A DNA stretch of 64,000 nucleotides from Bordetella parapertussis (lineage in GTDB: Bacteria; Pseudomonadota; Gammaproteobacteria; Burkholderiales; SG8-39), in contig CAMAWC010000003.1 in assembly GCA_945861875.1 (NCBI GenBank), positions 24,597-88,596 on the forward strand, given 5' to 3'. Positions 16,432 through 25,778 of this stretch are shown here, piece by piece (the stretch's first letter is position 1; each line of letters begins with the position of its first letter). Both the position numbers and the translations under genes were made by a program. Below the pieces are notes generated by a model. It was not told where the DNA came from, did no database searches, and saw only the letters and a list, made by a program, of their open reading frames with translations.

Positions 16432-18747
16432 ATGACTGAACACGCATTCCACGGCCGCCGCGAAGACCAGCGCATGCTGACGGGCAAGGGCCGTTATACC
16501 TCTGACTTCAATTTTCCCGGCCAGCTCTACGCCGCATTTGTGCGCGCCGACCGCGCCAGCGCAAAACTGTTGTCGGTGGACGCCGCTGCGGCGCGCGAGG
16601 CGCCGGGCGTCGCCGCCGTCTATACCGGCGCCGACCTGGCGGCGCATCCTTTTGGCACGCTCAAGTCCATGGTGAGTTACAAGGGCGTCGGCGGCGAGGC
16701 GATCAAGGTGCCGGCGCGTCCGGTGCTGGCGCGCGATTGCGTGCGTTTTGTCGGCGAGGAGATTGCATTGGTCGTGGCCACTTCTGTGTCGGCCGCGCAG
16801 GACGCGGCAGAGCTGGTGATGGTCGATTACGAGGATTTGCCGGCGGTGGCGCATCCGCATGACGCGGTGGTCCCGACGGCGCCGCTGGTGCACGCCGAAA
16901 TCCCGGGCAATGTCTGTTTCGAGTTTGATTATGGCGATGCCGTGGCCACCGCGGCGGCGATTGCCGGTGCCAAGCATGTGACGCGCATTACCCTATCGAG
17001 CCAGCGCGTCGCCCCCAATCCGATGGAGCCGCGCGGTTTTGTCGTGTCCCATGACGCCGCCAGCGGTTGCTATGACTTGTACACCTCCAACCAGGGTGTG
17101 TACATGATGCGCGGCGGGTTGGCGCATATCACCGGAATCGACGAGGCCTTGCTGCGCGTGCATCCGCTGGATGTCGGCGGCGGCTTTGGCGCGCGCAGCG
17201 CGCCTTACCAGGAATATCCGGCGCTGATTTACGCCGCCAAGGCGCTGGGCAAACCGATCAAGTGGACCGGTTCACGCTCGGAGAGCTTTGCCACCGACAA
17301 CCACGGCCGCGCCCTTGAGCTCGAGGGTGAACTGGCGCTTGATGCCGACGGACGTTTTCTTGGCATTCGCACCGGCTGGATTTGCGACCAGGGCGCCTAC
17401 CTCATTCCGTCCGGGCCGCTTACCAACACCATGAACGGCATGCTCACGGTGACCGGCTGCTATCGCATCCCGGTCGCCTACGGCCGCCATCGTTGCGTTG
17501 TCACCAACACCTCGCCGACCGGTCCTTATCGCGGCGCCGCCCGACCGGACATGGCCTACCTGATGGAGCGCCTGGTCGACCAGGCGGCCGCCGAAACCGG
17601 CATCGACCGGATCGAACTGCGCCGCATCAACGCCATCCCCAAGGAAGCCTTTCCCTATACCGGGCCGACCAAGTCGACTTACGACAGCGCCGATTTTCCC
17701 GGCATGATCGAGCGGGCGATAAAGGAATCGGACTGGCATGGGTTTGCCGCGCGACGCGAACAATCAAAGGCCAGGGGCAAGCTGCGCGGCCTCGGTTGTG
17801 CGCTGTTCCTCGAGCCCTCCGGAGGTGGCTCGATGCCGCAGGATCGCGTTTCGCTGCGCTGGGTCGGCGGCAGGCTTAACCTGTATGCGGTGACGCAGTC
17901 GCAGGGGCAGGGCCACGAGACGGTGTTCCCGGAAATCGTCGCCGATGTGCTGGGCATCCCGGCCGCCGATATCGACCTGCTGGCCGGGGATATCGAGGGC
18001 ATCGTCGGCCTGACCGGTTCGGGCGTGATCGGTTCGCGCTCGACCATGGCGCAGGGCAGCGCCTTCAAGCGCGCCGCCATTGCAGTGGTCGACAAGGGGC
18101 TGGAACTGGCCGCGGACAAGCTCGAGGCCGCACCTGCGGACATCGAATTCAAGGACGGTACCTACACCATCAAGGGCACCGACCGGCGCATTGCGCTGAT
18201 CGACCTCGTGCGCGAGCACGATGGCAAGGACGGGGGCGACACACCCAATCCGCTTGACGCCCTGGGCGAACAGGCCATGTCGCGCGCTTTTCCCAGCGGC
18301 ATGCACGTGGCCGAAATCGAGATTGATCCGGACACCGGCGTCACCGAGGTAAAGAGTTATGTCGCCGTGGACGATTGCGGTGTCGTCATCAACCACACCC
18401 TGGTGCAGGCGCAGGTGCACGGTGGCGTGGCGCAGGGTGCCGGCCAGGTGTTCGGCGAGCACGCCCATTACGATCGTGCCACCGGGCAGTTGCTCAACGC
18501 CAGTTTCATGGACTACACCATGCCGCGCGCCGACCTGATTCCGGGAATCGCCGACCATTACCACCTGACGCCCAGTCCGAGCAACTTCCTTGGCGCCAAG
18601 GGCGTGGGCGAGGCCGGCACCACCGGCTCCATCCCGACGCTGATGAACGCCATTGTCGACGCGCTGCGACCCCTGGGTGTTCACACCTTCGACATGCCGG
18701 CCAGTTCCGATCGGGTGTGGCAGGTGATGCGCGATGCGCGGCGGTGA
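16432..18747 (+). CDS. Xanthine dehydrogenase/CoxL-family molybdopterin-binding subunit, orphan
   Basis: A 771-residue large subunit of the molybdenum hydroxylase family. The N-terminal Ald_Xan_dh_C (about residues 15-125) includes RREDQRMLTGKGRYTSDF; the Mo-binding part includes VGGGFGARSAPYQEYPA, the GPYRGAARPDMAYLMERL loop and GAKGVGEAGTTGS with the expected catalytic Glu near the C-terminus. The CO dehydrogenase active-site loop (AYRCSFR) is not present, so CO is not the substrate. No medium FAD subunit or small 2Fe-2S subunit adjoins it; the nearest small subunit gene is at 50125. It hydroxylates an unknown aldehyde or heterocycle. Confidence 0.9.
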   Translation: MTEHAFHGRREDQRMLTGKGRYTSDFNFPGQLYAAFVRADRASAKLLSVDAAAAREAPGVAAVYTGADLAAHPFGTLKSMVSYKGVGGEAIKVPARPVLARDCVRFVGEEIALVVATSVSAAQDAAELVMVDYEDLPAVAHPHDAVVPTAPLVHAEIPGNVCFEFDYGDAVATAAAIAGAKHVTRITLSSQRVAPNPMEPRGFVVSHDAASGCYDLYTSNQGVYMMRGGLAHITGIDEALLRVHPLDVGGGFGARSAPYQEYPALIYAAKALGKPIKWTGSRSESFATDNHGRALELEGELALDADGRFLGIRTGWICDQGAYLIPSGPLTNTMNGMLTVTGCYRIPVAYGRHRCVVTNTSPTGPYRGAARPDMAYLMERLVDQAAAETGIDRIELRRINAIPKEAFPYTGPTKSTYDSADFPGMIERAIKESDWHGFAARREQSKARGKLRGLGCALFLEPSGGGSMPQDRVSLRWVGGRLNLYAVTQSQGQGHETVFPEIVADVLGIPAADIDLLAGDIEGIVGLTGSGVIGSRSTMAQGSAFKRAAIAVVDKGLELAADKLEAAPADIEFKDGTYTIKGTDRRIALIDLVREHDGKDGGDTPNPLDALGEQAMSRAFPSGMHVAEIEIDPDTGVTEVKSYVAVDDCGVVINHTLVQAQVHGGVAQGAGQVFGEHAHYDRATGQLLNASFMDYTMPRADLIPGIADHYHLTPSPSNFLGAKGVGEAGTTGSIPTLMNAIVDALRPLGVHTFDMPASSDRVWQVMRDARR

Positions 18748-18776
18748 TCGGGGCAATATTGAACGAGCATAACGCT

Positions 18777-18854
18777 GTCATTCCCGCGAATGCGGGAATC
18801 CATGGGGTTTGAGCCCGAGACAACCCCATGGGTCCCCGCGTTCGCGGGGACGAC
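18777..18854. repeat. dRS3-like inverted repeat pair, copy 5
   Basis: GTCATTCCCGCGAATGCGGG at the left faces GGTCCCCGCGTTCGCGGGGACGAC at the right, around CCATGG-rich sequence. Between the CoxL-like gene and a TctC gene. Confidence 0.85.
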
Positions 18855-18912
18855 GAAGCTCCGGCCGGGTGCTTCAGCAGTACTTAATAAAGTTGAAAAA
18901 GGAGTGATACGC

Positions 18913-19893
18913 ATGAACCAGACCCTGCACCGCAGCCTCATCGCCGCCGGCATCGCACTGACTGCGTTTGCCGGCGGGGCATTCGCGCAAGCCTTCCCGG
19001 CCGAGGGCAAGCCGATACGCATCATCGTCCCTACCGCGCCCTCGGGTGGCAACGACGTGATGGCGCGCATTGTCGCGCTCAAGCTCGGCGAGCGCATGAA
19101 GCGCACCGTCATTGTCGAAAACAAGGCCGGCGCCAACGGCGCCATCGCCTCCGAATATGTCGCCAAGGCGGCGCCCGACGGCTACACCATCCTGTTTGGG
19201 TACATCGCCACACACGGCATCAACCCGGCGCTTTCCAAGCTGCCCTACGATGCGGTAAGGGATTTTGCGCCGATCAGCATGCTTGCCGAAGCCCAGGGTG
19301 TGCTGGTGGTCAATCCCAAGGTGCAGGCGAAAACGGTGAAGGAACTCATTACCCTTGCCAAGGCCAAGCCCGGCGCCATCGCCTACGCCTCGGCCGGCAA
19401 CGGCACCGCGCCGCATATCTCGGCCGAAATGTTCAAACAAATGGCCGGCGTCGACATGCTGCACGTACCCTACAAGGGATCGGCGCCGGCGGTCACCGAT
19501 ACCATCGCCGGACAGACGCAGGTGATGTTTCCCAGCCTGGTTGCCGCCAGCCAGCACATCAAGGCCGGGCAGTTGCGCGGCCTCGCGGTGACCGGAAAAA
19601 AGCGCTCGCCACTGTTCCCCGAACTGCCGACGGTGATCGAGTCCGGGCTGCCCGGTTTTGAAGTGACGCAGTGGTACGCGCTCTTCGCACCGGCGAAGAC
19701 GCCCAAGGCCGTCATCGACAGGCTCAATACCGAGGTGGTGGCCGTGATGAACGACCCGGACACGGTGAAGCGCTTTGCCGAGCAGGGCGCCGACGCCGAA
19801 ACCAGCTCCCCCGAGGCGCTGGGCAGGTATGTCGAGGCCGAAATCGCCAAGTGGAAAAAAGTCATCACGGCGGCGAAAATCACCGCAGACTGA
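18913..19893 (+). CDS. Bug/TctC-family tripartite tricarboxylate transporter receptor protein
   Basis: Start at ATG 18913 (MNQTLHRSLIAAG) after AAAAAGGAGTG; the frame extends back into the repeat but that part is not signal-like. The 326-residue receptor has a signal peptide ending GAFAQ and the motifs KPIRIIVPTAPSGGNDVMAR and PDGYTIL. First of three plus-strand TctC genes in a row; ligand unknown. Confidence 0.93.
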   Translation: MNQTLHRSLIAAGIALTAFAGGAFAQAFPAEGKPIRIIVPTAPSGGNDVMARIVALKLGERMKRTVIVENKAGANGAIASEYVAKAAPDGYTILFGYIATHGINPALSKLPYDAVRDFAPISMLAEAQGVLVVNPKVQAKTVKELITLAKAKPGAIAYASAGNGTAPHISAEMFKQMAGVDMLHVPYKGSAPAVTDTIAGQTQVMFPSLVAASQHIKAGQLRGLAVTGKKRSPLFPELPTVIESGLPGFEVTQWYALFAPAKTPKAVIDRLNTEVVAVMNDPDTVKRFAEQGADAETSSPEALGRYVEAEIAKWKKVITAAKITAD

Positions 19894-19954
19894 AGGCAAT
19901 ACAAGAAAGGCAATGCGCTGGAAAACCGCGCCAGATAAGGCTTTCAAGCCATCC

Positions 19955-20067
19955 GTCATCCCCGCGAAAGCGGGGATCCATGGGGTTCGTCTCAGGCATC
20001 AAAACAAAAACCCATGGATTCCCGCTCCCCGATTAAAGCGTTCGAGGACAAGCTTCGCGGGAATGAC
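19955..20067. repeat. dRS3-like inverted repeat pair, copy 6, interrupted right arm
   Basis: Left arm GTCATCCCCGCGAAAGCGGG. The right arm starts ATGGATTCCCGCT but is interrupted by roughly 27 extra bases before CTTCGCGGGAATGAC resumes, so this copy has suffered an insertion. Between two TctC genes. Confidence 0.8.
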
Positions 20068-20116
20068 GGCTAAATACAATTGGCGGGAATCAGGTAATTT
20101 TTCAACCGGAACGAAT

Positions 20117-21079
20117 ATGAACCCGATTAAATGGCTGTTCGCAGCGGCGCTTTTCGCGCTCCCCATACTCGCCCATGCGCAGGCCTATCCGTCCAAGCCG
20201 GTGCGCATCCTGGTCGGGTTCTCTCCCGGCGGCGTGCCCGACATCGCCGCGCGCATCCTGGCGCAAAAACTCACCGAGGCCTGGAAGCAGCCGGTGCTGG
20301 TGGAAAACCGCCTTGGTGCCGGCAGCAATATCGCGGCGCAGGCGGTGGCGGGCGCGGCCCCCGACGGCTACACGCTGTTGTCGGTGTCCTCGGCCCACGC
20401 CATTGCGCCGGCGATTTATCCCAAGCTGGGATTTGACGTGCTCAAGGATTTTTCCGGTATCACGCTCACCGCGACCGGCCCCGCGCTGCTGGTGGTCTCG
20501 CCCAAGCTGGGCGTAAAGAATGTCGCCGAGCTGATTGCGCTGGCCAAGTCAAAACCGGGGCAACTCAATTATTCCTCGGCCGGTGTGGGTAGCGGCTCAC
20601 ACTTTGCCGTCGAGTTGCTCAAGGCGCAGACCGGTATCGACGTGGTGCACGTGCCCTTCAAGGGCATACCCGAGGCGCTGACCGAAACGGTTACCGGCCG
20701 CGTGGATTTTTTTGTTTCTCCCTTTGCCAGCGCCATCAACCTGGTGAAAGACGGCAGGGCCAAGGCCATCGCCGTGACCAGTGCAAAACGCATGGCCGAA
20801 CTGCCCGACATGCCCACGGTCGCCGAATCGGGCGCGCCGGGCTACCTCTGGGTGTTCTGGTACGGACTGCTCGCGCCGGCCAAGACGCCGGCGGCGCTAA
20901 TAAACCAGCTCAATGCCGATGTCACACGCATCCTCAAGGAGTCCGAAGTAAAGGCACGCCTCGCGCCGCTGGGCACCGAGCCGGCGACCAGCACGCCCGA
21001 GGCCTTCGACAAAATGATCGCCGAAGAAGTGGCGAGCTTTACGCGCGTGGCCAGGGCGGCGAATATCAAGGTGGATTGA
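20117..21079 (+). CDS. Bug/TctC-family tripartite tricarboxylate transporter receptor protein
   Basis: Start at ATG 20117 (MNPIKWLFAAALFALP), the beginning of a clear signal peptide (cleavage near AHAQ, residue 20); the frame is open much further upstream only because of the repeat. The 320-residue product carries YPSKPVRILVGFSPGG and PDGYTLL. Second of three tandem receptor genes. Confidence 0.93.
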   Translation: MNPIKWLFAAALFALPILAHAQAYPSKPVRILVGFSPGGVPDIAARILAQKLTEAWKQPVLVENRLGAGSNIAAQAVAGAAPDGYTLLSVSSAHAIAPAIYPKLGFDVLKDFSGITLTATGPALLVVSPKLGVKNVAELIALAKSKPGQLNYSSAGVGSGSHFAVELLKAQTGIDVVHVPFKGIPEALTETVTGRVDFFVSPFASAINLVKDGRAKAIAVTSAKRMAELPDMPTVAESGAPGYLWVFWYGLLAPAKTPAALINQLNADVTRILKESEVKARLAPLGTEPATSTPEAFDKMIAEEVASFTRVARAANIKVD

Positions 21080-21145
21080 CGGCTGCGCCGGTCTTTTTTG
21101 GTAATGGCGGGAAATGCTGTAGATTGGCGGCGAGGAGGAGTCAAC

Positions 21146-22126
21146 ATGAAAACATTAAAAATCGCCGCCGCAGCGCTGGCCCTGACCCTGGCCTGCGCAT
21201 CCCAGGCGCTGGCCCAGGCCCAGGCCTACCCGAACAAACCCATCCGCCTGGTGGTGCCGTGGCCACCGGGGCAGGCCACCGATCTTGCCGCGCGCATCGT
21301 CGGCATCAAGATCAGCGAGTCGCTGGGACAGCCGGTGGTGGTGGACAATCGCGCCGGCGCCGGCGGCACACTTGGCACCGACATTGCCTCCAAGGCGGCG
21401 CCCGACGGCTACACGCTGCTTGCCGGATCGAGCGGGCCGGTGTCGATCAGCCCGCTGCTGCAAACGGTGCCCTACGACCCGGCGAAGGCTTTCGCGCCGG
21501 TCAGCCTGATCGCCACGGTGCCCTACATCCTGGTCACCCATCCGTCTTTTCCGGCCAATAACGCACGCGAGCTGATAGGGCTCTTGAAGGCCAATCCGGG
21601 CAAGTACACCTTTTCTTCATCAGGCACCGGTGCGACCGGGCATCTGGTGGGCGAACTGTTCAACGCCACGGCCGGGGTGCAGGTCTTGCACATACCATAC
21701 AAGGGCGCGACGCCTTCGCTCACGGACATCATGAACGGCAACGTCGGCTACAGCTTTGAAACCCTCGCCGCGGTGGTCGGACCGATCAAGTCCGGACGCT
21801 TGAAGGCGCTGGCCACTTCGGGGGCGCGGCGCAGTGCGGCGCTGCCCGATGTGCCGACCGTTGCCGAGTCGGCCGGCATGCCCGATTTCGCCATGGCGGC
21901 ATGGATAGGCTACCTGATGCCGGCCGGCACGCCGCCAGAGGTGCTTGCGCGCCTGAGCGCCGAGGTGCAAAAAGCCATGCAGGCGCCGGACCTGAAGGAG
22001 CGCTATCTTGCCCTGGGCATGGACCCGGTGGCCAACACACCCGAGGAACTGGGCGCGCTGATGGTGCGCGAGCGCGAACGCTACAGCACGATTATCAAGC
22101 GGGCCAACATCAAGCTGGAGCAATAA
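21146..22126 (+). CDS. Bug/TctC-family tripartite tricarboxylate transporter receptor protein
   Basis: Start at ATG 21146 (MKTLKIAAAALAL) six bases after GAGGAG. The 326-residue receptor has a signal peptide ending SQALAQ, then YPNKPIRLVVPWPPGQ and PDGYTLL. The usual PxGG turn after the first strand is PPGQA here, a small departure. Third tandem receptor gene; it converges with the next TctC gene. Confidence 0.92.
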   Translation: MKTLKIAAAALALTLACASQALAQAQAYPNKPIRLVVPWPPGQATDLAARIVGIKISESLGQPVVVDNRAGAGGTLGTDIASKAAPDGYTLLAGSSGPVSISPLLQTVPYDPAKAFAPVSLIATVPYILVTHPSFPANNARELIGLLKANPGKYTFSSSGTGATGHLVGELFNATAGVQVLHIPYKGATPSLTDIMNGNVGYSFETLAAVVGPIKSGRLKALATSGARRSAALPDVPTVAESAGMPDFAMAAWIGYLMPAGTPPEVLARLSAEVQKAMQAPDLKERYLALGMDPVANTPEELGALMVRERERYSTIIKRANIKLEQ

Positions 22127-22147
22127 GCGCGACTGCGCGCAATTCAA

Positions 22148-22168
22148 GCCAGGCGGATCGGGCCTGGC
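22148..22168. terminator. Hairpin in convergent spacer, possible terminator
   Basis: GCCAGGC, seven bases, GCCTGGC: a perfect 7-bp stem in the 60-nt gap between convergent TctC genes. No T-run follows on either strand, so intrinsic termination is doubtful. Confidence 0.3.
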
Positions 22169-22186
22169 CCGCCGGGGTCAGTGGCG

Positions 22187-23185
22187 TCAGTCGAGCTTGA
22201 TGCCCAGTTCTTGAATGATGGGACGGAACTGCGCGACCTGTTTGCGCAGCATGGCGTCCTGCTCAGCCGGCGTTGAGCCGACCGCCTCGGCGGAGATTTC
22301 GTTGAGGCGTTTCATTACTTCCGGGTGACGCACGGCCGCCGCGGTTTCGCGCTGCAAGCGGTCGATGATGTCGCGCGGGGTTTTGGCCGGGGCGAACAGG
22401 CCGTTCCAGCCGTCGGCCTCGATTTTGGGCATGCCCATTTCGCGCACGGTCGGCACATCGGGAAGCGCCGGGATGCGCGTCGCCGATACGGTTGCCAGTG
22501 CCTTCAGCGTGCCCTTTTTAATGTCACCGATGGACGAGGACAACTGGTCGCCGCCGACTTGTATGCGCCCGGCGAGCAATTCTTGCTTCAGCGGGGCGGC
22601 GCCCTTGTACGGGATGTGGGTCATCTCGATTTTTTCCTCGCGTTTGATCACTTCGCCGACCACATGCATGAACGAGCCGGGTCCGGTGGAACCGTAGTTG
22701 TATTTCAGCGTGCTGTCTTTTTGCAACAGGGTTGCCAGTTCGCGCAGGTTGTTGGCCGGCACGCTGGGGTGCACCATGATTACCAGCGGCACGTTGGCGG
22801 CTATGGATATGCCGGCGAAGTCGGTGTCGATGTTGTAGGGCGCGCGATTGGCCAGGGCGAGGGCGACCGATGCGAGCGGGAAGGTGATGTTGTGCATCAG
22901 TATGGTGTAGCCGTCGGGGGCGGCCTTGGCGACCGCATCGGCGCCGATCGAGCCGCCGGCGCCGGCGCGGTTTTCCACCAGCACCGGCTGGCCCATGGTC
23001 TCGGTCATGCGCTGCGCCACCAGGCGCGCGATGATGTCGGTGGTGCCGCCCGCCGGGAAGGGCACGATGATCTTGATCGGCCGGCTCGGGTAGGCCTGTG
23101 CCAGCGCGCCGGTCGGTATCGCAGCGCTCAGGGTGAGCGCGAGGGCGCAGAGTGCGGCCCGCAGGACTGCTTTTGTTGAAACCAT
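22187..23185 (-). CDS. Bug/TctC-family tripartite tricarboxylate transporter receptor protein
   Basis: A 332-residue periplasmic receptor with a 29-residue signal (ending TGALAQ), YPSRPIKIIVPFPAGGTTD and PDGYTIL. Its ATG at 23185 is preceded by GGGAGGAAACC. It is in tandem with the minus-strand TctC gene upstream, which ends 126 nt before it. Confidence 0.93.
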   Translation of the reverse strand: MVSTKAVLRAALCALALTLSAAIPTGALAQAYPSRPIKIIVPFPAGGTTDIIARLVAQRMTETMGQPVLVENRAGAGGSIGADAVAKAAPDGYTILMHNITFPLASVALALANRAPYNIDTDFAGISIAANVPLVIMVHPSVPANNLRELATLLQKDSTLKYNYGSTGPGSFMHVVGEVIKREEKIEMTHIPYKGAAPLKQELLAGRIQVGGDQLSSSIGDIKKGTLKALATVSATRIPALPDVPTVREMGMPKIEADGWNGLFAPAKTPRDIIDRLQRETAAAVRHPEVMKRLNEISAEAVGSTPAEQDAMLRKQVAQFRPIIQELGIKLD

Positions 23186-23311
23186 GGTTTCCTCCCGGTA
23201 TTTTTTTGTATGTATTCCGGAGTTAGATACTACGCCTGTCCGGAGCCTCGCACAGTGGGGCGTTCGCCGTGCAACTGCGCGCCCGGCGCAAGGTCGAAGT
23301 GGTCGAGGGAC

Positions 23312-24283
23312 CTAGTTGGCGACGATACCGGCCGCGCGTATCAGTTTGCCGTAGCGCGCCACGTCACTGCGTATCAGATTGCCGAATTCGACCGGGCCGT
23401 CGCCCGACAATTCAAAGCCCAGCGTCGAGAGCTTGGCACGCACCGACGGATTGGCGATGGCCCTGGCAAACTCGGTATGCAGTTTGCGGATCACCTCGGG
23501 CGGCGTGCCCGCCGGTGCGACCACGCCGTTCCAGGCGGCGTAGCCGTAGCCGGGAACACCGGCTTCGGCGATCGTCGGCACATCGGGCATCGCGGCCGAG
23601 CGCCTGGGCGTGCTGATGCCAAGCGCGCGCAGCTTGCCGTCCTTGACCAGCGATATGACATTGGACATGCCCGAGAACATCACCGGCACATGGCCGGCCA
23701 GCACGTCGGCCAGGGCCGGGCCCATGGACTTGTAGGGCACGTGCGTCATGCGCACACCGCTCGCCTCCATGAAAAACTCCATCGCCAGGTGTTGCGCGGC
23801 GCCGGCGCCGGTGGAGGAAAAATTGATGCTGTCGGGCTTGCCCTTGGCCATTGCAATCAGCTCGGCGAGATTCTTTGCCGGGAAGGCCGGATTGACCACC
23901 AGCACCAGCGGAACGGTGGAGAACAGCGTTACCGGCAGGAAATCTTTCAGCGGGTCGTAGGGCAGCTTGGCGTACATCGCCGGGTTGGCCGCCATGATGC
24001 CGTCGTTGGGCATGAACAGGGTGTAGCCGTCGGGCGCCGAGCGCGCCACCGCTTCGGCGGCGATGATGCCGTTGGCGCCGGTGCGGTTGTCTATGATCAC
24101 CGCCTGGCCGACCTGCTCGGCCACCTGTGCGCCGACCACCCTGGCGATGGTATCGACCGCGCTGCCGGTGCCAAAGGGCACGATGATGCGAACCGGCTTG
24201 TCGGGAAAAGTCTGGCCGGCGGCGAGGTTGGCGAAGCACAGTAGTGTGGCGGTCAATAGCGTGGCAAGACGGCGCAAAATCAT
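23312..24283 (-). CDS. Bug/TctC-family tripartite tricarboxylate transporter receptor protein
   Basis: Start at ATG 24283 (MILRRLATLLTATLL) rather than the upstream ATG at 24382, which lies across the divergent promoter region. The 323-residue protein has a signal peptide ending LAAGQ, FPDKPVRIIVPFGTGS and PDGYTLF. It is divergent from the MmgE/PrpD gene with a shared 110-nt regulatory region, so the two may be co-regulated. Confidence 0.92.
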   Translation of the reverse strand: MILRRLATLLTATLLCFANLAAGQTFPDKPVRIIVPFGTGSAVDTIARVVGAQVAEQVGQAVIIDNRTGANGIIAAEAVARSAPDGYTLFMPNDGIMAANPAMYAKLPYDPLKDFLPVTLFSTVPLVLVVNPAFPAKNLAELIAMAKGKPDSINFSSTGAGAAQHLAMEFFMEASGVRMTHVPYKSMGPALADVLAGHVPVMFSGMSNVISLVKDGKLRALGISTPRRSAAMPDVPTIAEAGVPGYGYAAWNGVVAPAGTPPEVIRKLHTEFARAIANPSVRAKLSTLGFELSGDGPVEFGNLIRSDVARYGKLIRAAGIVAN

Positions 24284-24352
24284 GATGATTTCCGGTGAGT
24301 TGGGGGGGCGGGTCATTGTAGACTGTGCCGGAGGCAATTCACAATTCAAGGT

Positions 24353-24365
24353 TTGCATTTTGCAA
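24353..24365. promoter_or_regulatory. Inverted repeat in divergent promoter region, candidate operator
   Basis: TTGCA-TTT-TGCAA, perfect five-base arms, between the divergent TctC (24283) and MmgE/PrpD (24394) genes. Location fits a regulator-binding site; no regulator gene is adjacent. Confidence 0.35.
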
Positions 24366-24393
24366 TGGCAGCCGGATCGCAATGGAGCGAGGC

Positions 24394-25770
24394 ATGAGCA
24401 GCGACAATATGAGCAGCGACACGACGACCTATCTGGACCAGCTGGCTGAATTTGCCAACCGCACGCAACTGGCCGACGTCTCGCCTGCAGCGCTCGCTTA
24501 TCTGCGCGCCATCCTCGCGGACACGCTTGCCGCCTGCGCCGTTGGCAACCGCGAACCGGAAATGCGGGCCTTGCTGGCCAGGCAGTTACCGCAGGTGGCG
24601 CCCGGATTCGCCAGCGTGTTCGGCTCGGGGAAGCGTCTGAACCCCATGGACGCGGCGGCGCTCAACGCCGCCGCCGGCTGCTGGCTGGAGCTCGATGAGG
24701 GCAATCTGGCCACCAACGGCCATCCGGGCATACAGGTGATTCCCGCCGTGCTGGCGGCGGCGCAGCAGATGGGCAGCTCGGGTGAGCAATTGCTGCTCGC
24801 CTGCGCCCTTGGTTACGAAATCTGCGGCCGCATCGGGGCGGCCTGCGACATGCGCATGGAAATCCACCCGCACGGCACCTATGGCGTGGTCGGTGCCGCC
24901 GTCGCCGTGGCCCGCCTGCAGGGGCTGGAGCCGGCACGCATGCGCGAACTGATCAGCCTCGCCGGCTCGTCGCCCATCGCCGGCAACCGCCGCAGCATGA
25001 AAGACGGCGCCACGCTGCGCAACTGGTACGCCGCGCACAGCGCGCTGATGGGGCAGATGGCGGTGCGCCTGGTGGATGCGGGCTTTACCGGGCCGAGCGA
25101 CGGCGTGGCGGCGACCTGCGACGAGGTGTTGTTCGACAATTTCCGCCCCGACGAGGTGGTGCGCGACCTGGGCAGGCGCTGGTTTCTCGCCGAGGGCTAT
25201 ATCAAGCTCTATCCCTGCGGCCGGCCCATCCACGCCGCCATAGACGCGTTGCGCATGGCGCTGGCCAGGGCGAAGTCACCGGTTCGTCCGGAGGACATCG
25301 AGCAGATCAGCGTACGCGGCTTCAAGTTCATCATTTTTCTCAATCGCAAGGATATCCGCAACGCTTTCGCAACGCGTTTTTCGACGCCTTTTGCCTTGGC
25401 TGCGGTGACGGTGAAGGGCAGCCACGGCCTGGAGTGCTTTACCGACGCTACGGCCGCCGATCCGGTCATCAACGCGCTGATGCAGCGCGTGGAAATGAGT
25501 GAAGTGCCCGCATACAGCGCGCAGTTTCCGGGCAAGCAGTTATGCGACGTGGCCATCCTGCTAAAGGACGGCACCCGGCTCGAAGGCCGTTGCGAGACCA
25601 TACGCGGCGAAGCGGCCAACCCGGCCGAACCGGCGGAGTATCGCGACAAGTTTTTTGCCATCGCCAGACCGGTCTGGGGCGAGGCCTTGTCAGAGCGCGT
25701 TTATGCTGATGCGCTGAACATGGAAAAACTTGGCAATGTGCGCCAGCTGGCCGGGGGCGCGGATTTGTAA
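24394..25770 (+). CDS. MmgE/PrpD family protein
   Basis: About 458 residues from the ATG at 24394 (MSSDNMSSD), chosen because GGAG lies six bases before it; ATG 24382 and an earlier one are alternatives. The protein shows the MmgE/PrpD features: an all-helical N-terminal part with ADTLAACAVGNRE, LNAAAGCWLELDEGN, GHPGIQVIPAVLAAAQ, and a C-terminal domain after about residue 270 including EGYIKLYPCGRPIHAAIDA. Members include 2-methylcitrate dehydratase and other hydroxyacid dehydratases or isomerases. The true substrate is open. It converges with the amidase gene. Confidence 0.88.
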   Translation: MSSDNMSSDTTTYLDQLAEFANRTQLADVSPAALAYLRAILADTLAACAVGNREPEMRALLARQLPQVAPGFASVFGSGKRLNPMDAAALNAAAGCWLELDEGNLATNGHPGIQVIPAVLAAAQQMGSSGEQLLLACALGYEICGRIGAACDMRMEIHPHGTYGVVGAAVAVARLQGLEPARMRELISLAGSSPIAGNRRSMKDGATLRNWYAAHSALMGQMAVRLVDAGFTGPSDGVAATCDEVLFDNFRPDEVVRDLGRRWFLAEGYIKLYPCGRPIHAAIDALRMALARAKSPVRPEDIEQISVRGFKFIIFLNRKDIRNAFATRFSTPFALAAVTVKGSHGLECFTDATAADPVINALMQRVEMSEVPAYSAQFPGKQLCDVAILLKDGTRLEGRCETIRGEAANPAEPAEYRDKFFAIARPVWGEALSERVYADALNMEKLGNVRQLAGGADL

Positions 25771-25778
25771 CCGTGCTG

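Noticed and set aside
16432..18747. Aerobic CO dehydrogenase large subunit
   Set aside because: The active-site loop AYRCSFR is not found (GPYRGAARPDM instead) and coxM/coxS are absent.
17764..18756. 330-codon antisense frame in the CoxL-like gene
   Set aside because: No recognisable domain, low-complexity composition, and full overlap with a confident gene.
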